NCBI RefSeq assembly: GCF_030272615.1
Contig: NC_081415.1
Coordinates: 627,915,240 to 627,979,239, forward strand
DNA: 64,000 nt
From: Cryptomeria japonica
Lineage: Eukaryota > Streptophyta > Pinopsida > Cupressales > Cupressaceae
Reading direction: 5' to 3'
The first letter of the stretch is position 1; every line of letters starts with the position of its first letter. Of this stretch, positions 54,546 through 64,000 are shown one piece after another. A model generated the notes under the pieces. It was not told the origin of the DNA, made no database searches, and was given only the letters and a program-made list of their open reading frames with translations. A program made the position numbers and the translations under genes.

Positions 54546-56255
54546 TTGTGAAGATCTTTGGTGGATTAATCCTTGTTTGGATGAGAGTAGACTGGTTTTC
54601 CCTTTTGCGAGTCCTTCAGTTTTGGTTGTGTTGGGATTATCTTCATTGGATTCTCTATGAGTTTTGCAGTGGTTTTATTTGTTTTATGCCATGAAGATAT
54701 TTAATTAAATCTTGGTTTATAGTCTGATATATTTTGGTGTGTTTGTACCTATGTATTCCTTGTTTATGGGTGTCTATTTTCATATGTTTTTCAAGCCTTT
54801 TTTGTAAAGATTGGATTTTATTGTTTTACCAAAAGTTTTCTAAGTTTTCTATAAGTCTTGTGAAAAAACATTGTTTCTACAAAAGCATTGTCTTAATGTG
54901 CAAAATTGTTGTTCTGTATTGCATTTGCGCGGCATAAGCGTTGTCTCGGGATACATATGCACAATTCTAGAAACATAAGCATTGTTCTTCTTGACAGAAG
55001 CTTTGTTCTTTTTTGTAGAAGTGTTGTCCTACAGGGCAAAAGTGCTAACCTGTCTGTGTTTTGTGTTTTTCCAATTTTGGTCATTTCTGAGGTATTTTCC
55101 CAAATTGATTTTTGTATCAGAGGCTTTATTTGAGGTCTATTAATATTTTCCAGATTTGGCTTTTATCAGTTTTGATGTATTTTGATGGTTTTATGTATAT
55201 TTACTTCTCTACACCATTGTGGATATTTTAGACTCTCTTCCATGTGGATAGACCATGGATGATTGAGATGATTAATGTGTTGTTTTGGACCAGCAAGTGA
55301 CTAGGCCTTGATGTGATGTTATCTTTTATTTGATGGAAGAATTTAATGGCTTCATATGCCATTGTTTATTGCTAGCCAAGAGGCTCATTTTTCTATATTG
55401 ATGTTTTGTAGTCTTGTTTATGTTGTAAGAGTATGTGTGGAAGTTGTTGGTTGCATTGAGTATTATTTTCATGTAATTATGTTGGAAGAGCCTCTTATGA
55501 TTTATTGTTGGGCCATGTTAGGAGGTGTGGGCTTCCTTGTGATGATCAGGGTCATGAGAGATAGGCTTGTATGAGGTTCCTTGTAAGGATGCATGAAATC
55601 TAGACAACCAGGGCACATTGAATTTTTCCATGATTTGTAAATAAGTGATAACCTAATAATTGATGGGTTGGGTAGTTAGATTAATTAATAAGATGATAAT
55701 TTGATTTTTGCCTCATGACTTAGTCCTAGGGAGGATGTTTTAGGACAAGAATGAGAAGGTTGTGAAGATGGTAAGCTAATCTCCCTTAGTCTCTCATAGG
55801 TTGAGATGGCTCCACATGTCCATCAGGCTAGTGCCTTCTATTGTTATGTTATTATGTTATGAGGATGGAATGTGATGACACTCCACTCCTACATGTGTTT
55901 CCCCTTTATGATTTATGATTATGCTTATTGGATGCATTTATGTATTGATGAGTTTTATGCCTCTGGGAGTTCAATCTTGTTGTATGTGTGAGTTCTTGCC
56001 TAAGAGTCCTTGTGTGGTTAGTCTCCTTGGTTATAGGTGCCAACTTAGGTTTAGAGTATGTCTTGGGACCTTGTTGCATCTCCTAGCATGGGGGGTGGTT
56101 CCTTTGGTTGCACATGGTTGGGAGGTTGGTGCTTTTTAGCCATTGATATGTTCTCTTGGATTCTTCTTGCGTGGATGTGGATTTTTCTTCATGATGTACT
56201 ATGGATGCACCTTGTAGTAGATTTATGTAATGTAACATTCTTGTATATAGTAGAT
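54546..56255. other. Unassigned DNA, possible old LTR
   Basis: No gene is seen. 54870-55060 has loose repeats of the type AGCATTGTTCT and GCGTTGTC, about 25-35 bp apart. 55930-56250 (GTCTTGGGACC, ATGTAATGTAACATTCTTG) resembles gypsy LTR composition, but no ends or duplications were found. Open frames at 55356-55574 and 55915-56139 lack any domain. Confidence 0.4.
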
Positions 56256-58436
56256 GGATTCTTGTAGTAGAAAGAGCTATGCTGATAGGGAGTTGCTAGG
56301 TAAGTGCTCAAAAGGCCAATTTTGGTCAAGAAATTACAAAAGGAAACAAAAGTATTATTTATGTCTGCTCCTTATGTTGGCTGATATGAAGATTAGTTGC
56401 AATAGTCAGGTCTCTCTACAAGTCTCTAGCAACAACCTCCCTTTTTGGTGATAGCTCACACCCATGCTCAAACCTAGTCCAATTGCTCACTCCACCCATC
56501 TACACATTCTCAAACCCTATTCTTTTGGCATTCAACCCTCTATTTCAGTGTGCATTAGGAGTCTTCAACATGGACATGTAGGGTAACAAGATTTACTCAA
56601 GGTTTTGGTAATCAAACTTAGTTTAAGGTCCATAGCCTTTGGCTTGCACAACTCACCAACCAATGGTCAAAATCTCCAATTGAGGCTATGCACTATCCAA
56701 GGTACTATTTGTCATTTGGTTCATTATTTTAAAATGTCCACACAAAGTCTCATGAGCCCCAAACTCCTCATTGCAATCGGGTTCTAAAAAGTGTGTGTTA
56801 TGCAGTCAAAGGGCTACTAGCCCGTGGAGGCCTAATTGGAACCTTTTTGCTAGCCCTACCTAATGATGGGCTTCTTGACCATGGAAGATGTTTTGGATAG
56901 TGTGGAATAGCTCTTAGAAAAGAGATTTTTAGGTTTTAGGCTCCCTCAACCTGGTTTAGTGACTGTCCACAAATTTAGGCTTAAACATAGGGTTTAGTGA
57001 GGGTTTGGATGCTTCCACCATGGATTCCTCTCACAAAGCTTGATTCAAACTCCCACACTCCTAGGAGACCTCTACCATTGCAAATTAAAACTTCCCCTAC
57101 CTTTGATTGACAAGAATTATGCCAAACGCTTGGCAAGCTGCTGAGAAAAACAGTAAAATTGTCACTGTCACAGACAAAAAAGTTGCCCTTTTATCAGTCA
57201 GCAGTTATTACACCTTTGGACCTGCATAACAAAAGAAGTGGAACTAGAAATACACCTCAAAGAGGTCTAGAAACACTTTTGAAACCTCCTATTACATAGA
57301 CTTCATAGTTACAAGGCTTGGATTATGCTTTTGAAGCATTCCTTGAGCAGTTTGTCAACACAATTCACAAAAATAGTGAACTCGTTGTTTTGTTTACAAA
57401 ATGAGAATGTTCAATAAGAATAATATATTCTAATAGACCAAGATGATGCTCAAAACTCTTGGCCATATGTCTAGACCTCTGCCTCATACATTTGTTCACT
57501 CCAAATTTCTTTTGGGTGCAAATCTTGAGTTTTTGATCATGCTACTAGTCGAGTAATCAATACTTGCCTAGTATTCACTCAAGTCCTCCTTCCAAACACA
57601 ATGTTGGCATGATGATAAGTATATGTACACTATATACATGAGTACCAACTTAAATAAATCCATATTGTGGGATCCCAGACCTGGATTAGTCAAGTGGTGG
57701 CATTTCGGAACTTCAAACCCTTGACAAGGCAGTGAGCACATAGAAGTAAAATAATTTTGTATAAAAAAATTGCCAAAGGAAACCAGAATAACAATCAATT
57801 AGAAAAAATTGTACAACTATTATGCACACTTTCCCAAAGGTACAGTATGAACTATGAAGCTATAGTACAGACTGTTACACCAAAGGAGAAAAAAACATCG
57901 AATAAAGCCAAAATGTCATGATTTTTATTAGGAAACTCTTGCTCATACAATCACCAACCTTTCTCCAAGAAAAGGGAGGCCTTTTTATAGAATTTATAAT
58001 TAGTTACCAATCCCTATACAGACATGAGGCTTCCACAACTACATTTTGCTTGAAAAACCCAAAAATGACAACTTTGACAACTTTTGCAAGCCAAATGACA
58101 ACATTTCTTGCTCCAAAAGACATTTTTGACACTCTAACCTTATCAAATTATCTAAAAAAAATTTATATTCTTAAAAAAACTTATCAAACATGTTTCAATG
58201 CTTTGGAAAGCATTAGAAAACCTTTTTGGCAATTTTGCACATTTTGTCCAAAAATTGTCAACTCAAAGCCTGAAAGGCAAAACTTGATCTCTTGAGCCCA
58301 AAATGAGATCAAAACCATAAAAAAAGATAGATAACAACCTAAAACAACATTATCAACCTAACACAAGACATTACAAATATGTAAGCATAAAATACTCAAA
58401 AATGAGAGTTTTGCTCAACTAGGTGCTCCTGCACCA
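56256..58436 (-). repeat. Probable 3' LTR of chromovirus J and flank
   Basis: The polypurine tract at 58439-58453 places the LTR start at 58436 on minus (TGGTGCAGGAGCACC). The LTR end was not found and may lie anywhere in this interval. No gene is seen. Open frame 57918-58295 is non-coding by composition. Confidence 0.45.
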
Positions 58437-58438
58437 TA

Positions 58439-58453
58439 CTCCCCCCAAAACAA
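58439..58453 (-). promoter_or_regulatory. Polypurine tract of J
   Basis: On minus, TTGTTTTGGGGGGAGTA precedes TGGTGCAGGAGCACC. The G-run is typical of plant chromoviruses. Confidence 0.75.
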
Positions 58454-58458
58454 AGAAG

Positions 58459-61400
58459 TCATGTGACTCCTTGAGGCAGCAAAGAAGAAAGTATTCTAGC
58501 TTTCAAAAAGTCTAATTCAAGTATCCATGTGGCCTCTAAGATAGTCTTATCCTTCCATTTGATTATATGCTCCATGTAGGTGTGATTCCTTGTCTTTTTG
58601 AGAATCTTGGAGTCTAGAACCTGATCTACTTGGGGAAAAGAAAGAGAAGGGAGAGATAGATCAGAAAGGGATTGTGCAACATCTAAAACTCTTTGAATCT
58701 CCTCAGGTGGCTACCCATTGAAAGCGATCAAATCTGCAACATTAAAAATGGGAGACAAAGAAACATCAGTAGGCAAATCAACTTTGTAAGCATTAGACCC
58801 ATACTTAGCCAAGATTTTGCAAGGGCCTATTCTCCTCATTTGAAGTTTGCTTGGAACTCCCTTTTGTAGCCTTTCTTTTTTAAAATGAACCATCACATAA
58901 TCACCTATGGAAAACTGAACATCTCTCTTTGTAGCATCCACTCTTGCCTTGACTTTTTGGGAGGTATCTTGGAGAGCTTTCCTCACTTGCTTATGAACCT
59001 CCTTCATGGATTGAGCCATGTCATCTGTTGTTCCACTCTTATGCTGCAAATTAGTGATATCCCTCAACTCCGTTATACCCCTTGGATGCATACCATAAAC
59101 AACTTCAAAAGGGCTTTTACCTGTAGACCGGTTAACACTATCATTGTAGGCATATTCTACTTGATGAATGAGCTGATCCCAACTCTGCCCATATTCCTTT
59201 GTCAAGCACCTAAGCATGTTGCCAAGAGACCTGTTCACAACTTCAGTTTGGCCATCAGTTTGTGGATGATAAGCTGAACCAAAAGAGAGATTAGTACCCA
59301 ATCTCTTCCACAATGTTTTCCAGAAATGACCAAGAAACTTAACATCCCTATCTGAAACAATGCTAGTAGGCAAACCATGAATTCTAAAAACTTCTTTGAA
59401 AAACAAGTAAGCAATGTGACTTGCATCATGTGTTGTCTTACAAGGAATAAAATGAGCCATTTTGCTGAATCTGTCAACTACTAGAAAGATGCTATCAAAT
59501 ACTTCTTGAGTTCTAGGTAATCCTACCACAAAATCCATACTAATGCAATCCCAAGGCCTATGTGGAATTGGAAGAGGCTGATATAAACCAGCATTAGAGG
59601 AATTACCTTTTTACATACCAAACACTGCTCAACATACCTCCTGATGTCTCTCTGCATCTTAGGCCAATAATAGAACCTTTGAACCAACTCTAAGGGCTTG
59701 TTGAGACCAAAATGTCCACTTAAGCACCCATTGTGCTTCTCTTGAATGAGGTTCTCTCTCATAGAACCTTTTAGAACACACAACTGTCCACCCCTAAATA
59801 AAAAACCATCCTGCAAAGTGAAATTAGCATATCCACCATGGAAATTATTCTCAAAATCTTGACAAACTTTATAAGCTTCAGCAAAATCATCATCATTAGG
59901 ATACATATCTTTAAAACTATCAATACCAATGCTCTGAAGAATCTCATGAATAGTTAACAACCTTCTACTCAAAGCATATGCTACTTTATTCAACTGACCC
60001 TTCTTATGCTTAAGAGTAAAAGTGTAAGCTTGCAAGTACTCTACCCATTTACAATGCCTATGATTCAGTTTATCCTATGAGTTTAGGAAGAAGATAGTGT
60101 CTCCATTTCCTAAGTGCCTGTACTAATTCATAGATTTCAAAATCATAGGAAGAGTACTTTTTCTTTGCATCATTCAACTTCTCACTAAAAAATGCAACTG
60201 GTCTATTTTCCTGCCTTAAAACAACTCCTACAACAATATTACTAGCATCACATTCAATAGTAAAAAGCTTATCAAAACTAGGTAAAATGAGCACTAGTTG
60301 AGTAGCTACTTTGGTTTTCAATAATTCAAACCCCTTATTGGCTGCACTTGTCCACTAAAATTTTACATTTACACCCCCTTTGATGGTGTCTAACATTGGA
60401 GCACAAATCTCACTGAATCCCCTGATGAACATTCTGTAAAATTTTGCCAAACCATGGAATCTTCTGACATTACTAGTTTTCTTAGGAATTGGCCAACTAG
60501 TTATTGTTGCAACTTTAGATTGATCCATTTTCAGATTGCCTCCTAATACAACAAAACCAAGATAGACCAATTCTTGCTTCAAGAAATCACACTTTTCAAG
60601 ATTAATGGTTAGATGTTCATCAAATAACTTTCTCAAAACATTAGCTAAATGCTTCAAATGCTCTTCCTTAGTTTTACTGAAAATAAGAATATCATCTAAA
60701 TACACAACAACAAACTAGCCAATGAAATCATGTAAAACTTCATTCACGAGTCTCATGAATGTGCTGGGAGTATTAGAGAGTCCAAATGGCATGACAAGCC
60801 ACTCATAAAGACCCTCATTCATTTTGAAAGTTGTCTTCCATTAATCACCCTCTTTGATTCTTATTTGATGGTAACCACTCTTCAAGTCAATCTTACTGAA
60901 ATACTGTGCACCCCCCAAACAATCCATCAAATCCTCTATCCTGGGTATGGGAAATTTGTATCTAATGGTGATCTTGTTTATGGCTCTGGAATATGTGCAA
61001 AGTCTCCACGTTCCACCCTTCTTAGATGCCAACACTATAGGTACTGCACAAGGACTAATGCTTTTCCTAATTAGCCCTTGGTCTAAGAGTTCTTGTATTT
61101 GTCTTGCTACCTCTATATTTTGTTTAGGGGTCATCTTATAGGCTGCCTTATTGGGTAAAGAGGCTCCAGGTATGAAATCAATTTGATGGCTAATGGCTCT
61201 AGGAGGTGGTAAGGCTACAGGTGTACCATCACTGATTATTTCTTTGAAGTTATCAAGGATTTACTGCACTTCATATGGTATCTCAACTTTCTTTTCTACC
61301 TTTTCTTCCTTGGGTTTCACTATGAGTGCAAATCCCACTCCTTCACCTTCTTCTAGTGTTTTTATGAACTCTTTCTCATTCACTAACAAGATTTTAGGTA

Positions 61401-61724
61401 CTTTATTGCTGCTCTCTCCTTCTTCAATGAGGGATTGAATCTGATAGGTTACTCCATCTTTCTGAAATGAGTAGGAGTTTCTTTCCCCATCATGATGTGT
61501 TTTTATGTCAAATTGCCATGGTCTACCCAAAAGTAGGTGGCAAGCATCCATAGGAAGGATGTCACATAGGATCCTATCTACATATCCACCTATGTGGAAA
61601 TCTACCCAAGCTTGCTAATTTACTAACACATGTTGTCCCTTATTTAACCATGTGACCTTGTATGGCTCCTTGTGTTGTATCCTAGGTAGTTTCAATTTTC
61701 TTATTGCTTCTTTTGATATGATAT
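58459..61724 (-). pseudogene. Chromovirus pol of J (protease end, RT, RNase H, integrase, chromodomain)
   Basis: On minus: protease tail (DACHLLLGRPWQFD), RT (ILLDQGLIRKS-type LLDQGLIRKSISPCAVPIVL, PRIEDLMDCLGGAQYFSKID, intact VVVYLDDILIFSKT), RNase H (FTIECDASNIVVGVVLRQEN, FFSEKLNDAKKKYSSYDFE), a gap and frame change near 60040-60070, integrase finger (CLSGHFGLNKPLELVQ, CLVCKK), a second frameshift near 59600, core (MDFVVGLPRTQEVFDSIFLV, SDRDVKFLGHFW, HPQTDGQTEVVNRSLGNMLR) and a chromodomain (DQVLDSKILKKTRNHTYMEH, WKDKTILEATW) ending at 58459. Stops occur at D-stop-WKT and G-stop-FVVV within RT. The chromodomain would steer integration to marked chromatin. Order RT before integrase defines Ty3/gypsy. 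Confidence 0.9.
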
Positions 61725-62030
61725 TGTAGTCACATAAATTTGTCCACTTAATTAAATGAATACTTAGTATTTATTTGATTATTTAACCATCAATTAATAA
61801 TTAATTAAATTAATATTTAATTAATTCATCTTAACCCTTTTCTCCTATTAATTAAATAAATTATTCAATTTATTTGATTTAATTCACTTAACCAAATTCA
61901 GACCATTAATTAAATAAATAAATCATATTTGTTTAATTAAATCTTCTCTCACATTTAAATAAATTAATATTTATTTAAATCCCCCAAAATCCCACCTCTC
62001 ACATTTAAATAAATTAACATTTATTTAAAT

Positions 62031-62275
62031 CACCTTTATCCTCTACCCACTTGTATTTTCCTACAAATGCAAGTTGCACAATTATTTTAAATAAATCATT
62101 TATTTAAATCACCTTTATCCTCCACCCACTTGTATTTTTCTACAAAAGCAAGTTGCACAATTATTTTAAATAAATAATTTATTTAAATCACCTTTATCCT
62201 CCACCCACTTGTATTTTCCTACAAAAGCAAGTTGCACAACTATTTTAAATAAATTATTTATTTAAAATCCTATTT
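62031..62275. repeat. 79-bp tandem repeat, about three units, in K LTR
   Basis: Units start CACCTTTATCCTC at 62031, 62110 and 62189 and include CTACAAAAGCAAGTTGCACA and AATAAAT runs. Confidence 0.9.
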
Positions 62276-63187
62276 ATCCTCACCCACTTGAAACCTTTAA
62301 TGGTTTCCCTTAAAGTATTCAAACTTGATGGCTTTAAAGTCTTCAAACTTGATGGCTTCCTTCTATAGTCTTCTTAAGACTTTAATGGTTTTCCTTAAAG
62401 TCTTCAAGCCTTTAATGGTTCCCCTCAAAGTCTTCAAGCATTTTAATGTTTTATCATCCTTTTTCTCATTTAAATAAATTAATATTTATTTGAATATTTA
62501 TCCAAATACAACTTGCACACATTTATTGAAATAAATGAATTTTTATTTTAATAAAATCCTATTTTCCCTCACCCACCAAATCCACTTGCAAAATCTAATC
62601 CCCTTCTAGCTTCTTCTAACCCCTTCCTAATTAACTTAATCCATCCCCTAATTATTGTCACATTCCTAAGCAAAATGGAGTCACTTCTCAAAGCCTAAAA
62701 GTCTTGGATAACCTTTGAAAGCTTCCAACCTTCAACCACTAAATGGCTCAAAGTCTTTGATAACCATTGAAGGCTTTCAACCTTCAACCACTTAATCCCC
62801 AAAGTCTCCAATAACCATTAATGGTTACCTCAAACCCTCCCACATGGTTAAAACATTTGTTTTGACTCAACCTCTACCCAACCCAAGGGTCTCATCAAGC
62901 CTTTAATGCTTTGACCATGATTATCTCTTAATCATTTGCACAAAGGTTTATCCTTGCATTAACTCCTAATCCAGTGGGTAATTCTAATTTAGGCTTGACC
63001 CTTACCTTCTAGATAACCATGAGGTCTCCTCAGGCATTTAATGCCTCCAACCTCTTCTCTCAACCCAATCTTATGTTGACACTTGTCACCATTTCATTGG
63101 TGCAAATTGTGCACATGGATCCCCAACTTTCAAGCTTGACCCTTGATTAAACCTTTCAATCCTGGCCATCCATTGCTCCATTTTTCC

Positions 63188-63195
63188 TATAAATA
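63188..63195 (+). promoter_or_regulatory. Putative LTR TATA box (K)
   Basis: TATAAATA in the context TTCCTATAAATAGAGCCC, about 650 bp before the LTR end. It is the strongest plant TATA match in the window. Confidence 0.65.
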
Positions 63196-63848
63196 GAGCC
63201 CATTCCTTCACAATCCAGATCCTGAAAACTTGTATGCATTTAGGCTATAGACATTTTTAGAGAGCATTTAGCATAAGCAATCTAACATCTTATCATTTTT
63301 GGTTAAAATCTATCATTTTAGCATCAATAGCATAGTATTTAGCTTTTCATTCCATATTTGAAGCTTAATATTAAATCTCAATCCTCCATAAGCATCCATA
63401 GTGCAAAAAGCTGCTGAGAGCTACACTATTTTGGAACTTGGAGAGGAGAGGAACAAGGGAGAAGGAACTAAGAGTATGTTAGGAGGTATTTGGAGATGCC
63501 TCATCATGTTTGCTTTGATAGTTAAATATGCTTGCATGCTTGTAGTCTCTCTTTTGGTATGCCTTTTTAGATTAGTTTTCGATTGACTAACACTAATGTT
63601 TTGTGTGTTTTTGTGTTATTTGATCATAGACTAATCTTGTGCCATTTAGGAACAAGGGAGGAGCAACTATGAGCATCTTGATTAGCTATTTCATTCTATG
63701 TTTATATGCTTTCTATTTCATGCTTAATATCTCTCTTGATATGCCTGTTTAGGATAATCTTTTGTTGCTAACACTAACGTTTGTTTCTTGTGCTCTTGTG
63801 TGTGTTGCTATCAAACAGATTTTCTAATCCTTTTTGCAGAGCATCATT

Positions 63849-63866
63849 TGGTGAACCCGACGTGAA
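63849..63866 (+). promoter_or_regulatory. Probable primer-binding site of K
   Basis: TGGTGAACCCGACGTGAA begins 2 bp after the LTR end. Its position and TGG start fit a tRNA-complementary site. The tRNA was not identified. Confidence 0.65.
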
Positions 63867-64000
63867 TCCAACACCAAAAAGATCAACTTTTTTTTTTTAA
63901 AACCAATAACATGTTTGAATGTTGAAAATGTCACACAGGTTGCGCTTTTGACACTGTTTTGGTGCGTTTGACATTATTTTGGTGCTATTCACCCTGTTTC

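Larger units (their letters stand above)
58437..61724 (-). mobile_element. Ty3/gypsy chromovirus J, split by K
   Basis: Minus-strand pol from the protease end to a chromodomain, followed by a polypurine tract. At 61724 it is cut by the LTR of K, and the GATAT before the LTR (61720-61724) is the likely target site. Gag and most of protease lie beyond K, outside the window. Confidence 0.87.
61725..63846 (+). repeat. 5' LTR of K
   Basis: 2,122 bp, TGTAGT to ATCA. It contains 79-bp tandem repeats (62031-62275), looser CTTTAATGGTT/CAAAGTCTTCAAG repeats (62290-62450 and 62690-62830) and a TATA box at 63188. The small open frame at 63401-63586 lies in the presumed R-U5 region and has no domain. Confidence 0.78.
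61725..64000 (+). mobile_element. Gypsy element K (Tat/Ogre-like), 5' end, runs off the window
   Basis: A long 5' LTR (61725-63846), then a primer-site-like sequence and the first 130 bp of the leader. The LTR start TGTAGTCACATAAATTTGTC and its AT-rich TTAATTAA first part fit Tat-like LTRs. The leader begins repeats of TTTTGACACTGTTTTGGTGC type (63945-63990). No coding sequence is reached. Confidence 0.75.

Noticed and set aside
55356-56139. Small open frames rich in Leu/Val/Cys suggesting membrane peptides
   Set aside because: No conserved domain, no homologous copy in the window and no coding bias visible; probably chance frames in LTR-like DNA.
57918-58295. 125-residue open frame next to chromovirus J
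   Set aside because: It lies just inside the presumed LTR of J on the other strand, is Lys/Phe/Thr-rich and resembles nothing known.

Overview
The window is repeat-dense, AT-rich plant nuclear DNA made almost entirely of old LTR retrotransposons inserted into one another. No host gene, tRNA, rRNA, CRISPR array or organelle sequence was recognised. The elements fit the plant Ty3/gypsy Tat and chromovirus lineages and Ty1/copia lineages with tRNA-iMet-type primer sites. The density and decay suggest a seed plant with a very large genome. A gymnosperm is plausible but not proven.

Layout. (1) 1-12717 is a near-palindrome of two Tat-type gypsy copies in opposite orientation (D1 plus, D2 minus) whose 3' LTRs meet near 5172. 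Each carries a degenerate plant-mobile-domain (PMD) gene antisense to the retrotransposon. (2) 12718-14331 is a plus-strand RT/RNase H scrap fused to the 3' part of the same LTR. 14332-15745 is a short non-autonomous element (E). (3) 16096-46479 is a second Tat-like element (F, plus): integrase, antisense PMD pseudogene and a probable 3' LTR. Its integrase is split by copia element A (16525-34410, minus). A is split by relative B (21544-31493, plus). B's 3' LTR is split by solo LTR L (28802-31274), which is split by a solo LTR of the D family (29389-30919). Target-site duplications (TSDs) mark every level. F is also split by Tork-like copia element C (35130-41800). (4) 46480-50578 holds a gypsy integrase remnant (G) and unassigned DNA. 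(5) 50579-54545 is element H: an LTR of the same family as L, plus a long degenerate lysine/glutamate-rich reading frame of unknown function. (6) 58437-61724 is a chromovirus pol with chromodomain (J, minus), cut by the 5' LTR of a further gypsy element (K, 61725 to window end).

Nothing encodes an intact polyprotein. B and C keep a single reading frame across gag-pol and are broken only by stop codons, mostly of the CAG-to-TAG or CTGG-to-CTAG kind, as expected from deamination of methylated CHG sites. A and C are both three-LTR arrays, in which one of two internal regions is largely deleted. The best leads are the antisense PMD genes in two distinct Tat elements, the >10 kb inverted repeat, the five-level nest and the unknown H protein. 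Antisense extra ORFs in Tat elements are known in general, so the lead there is the detailed architecture.
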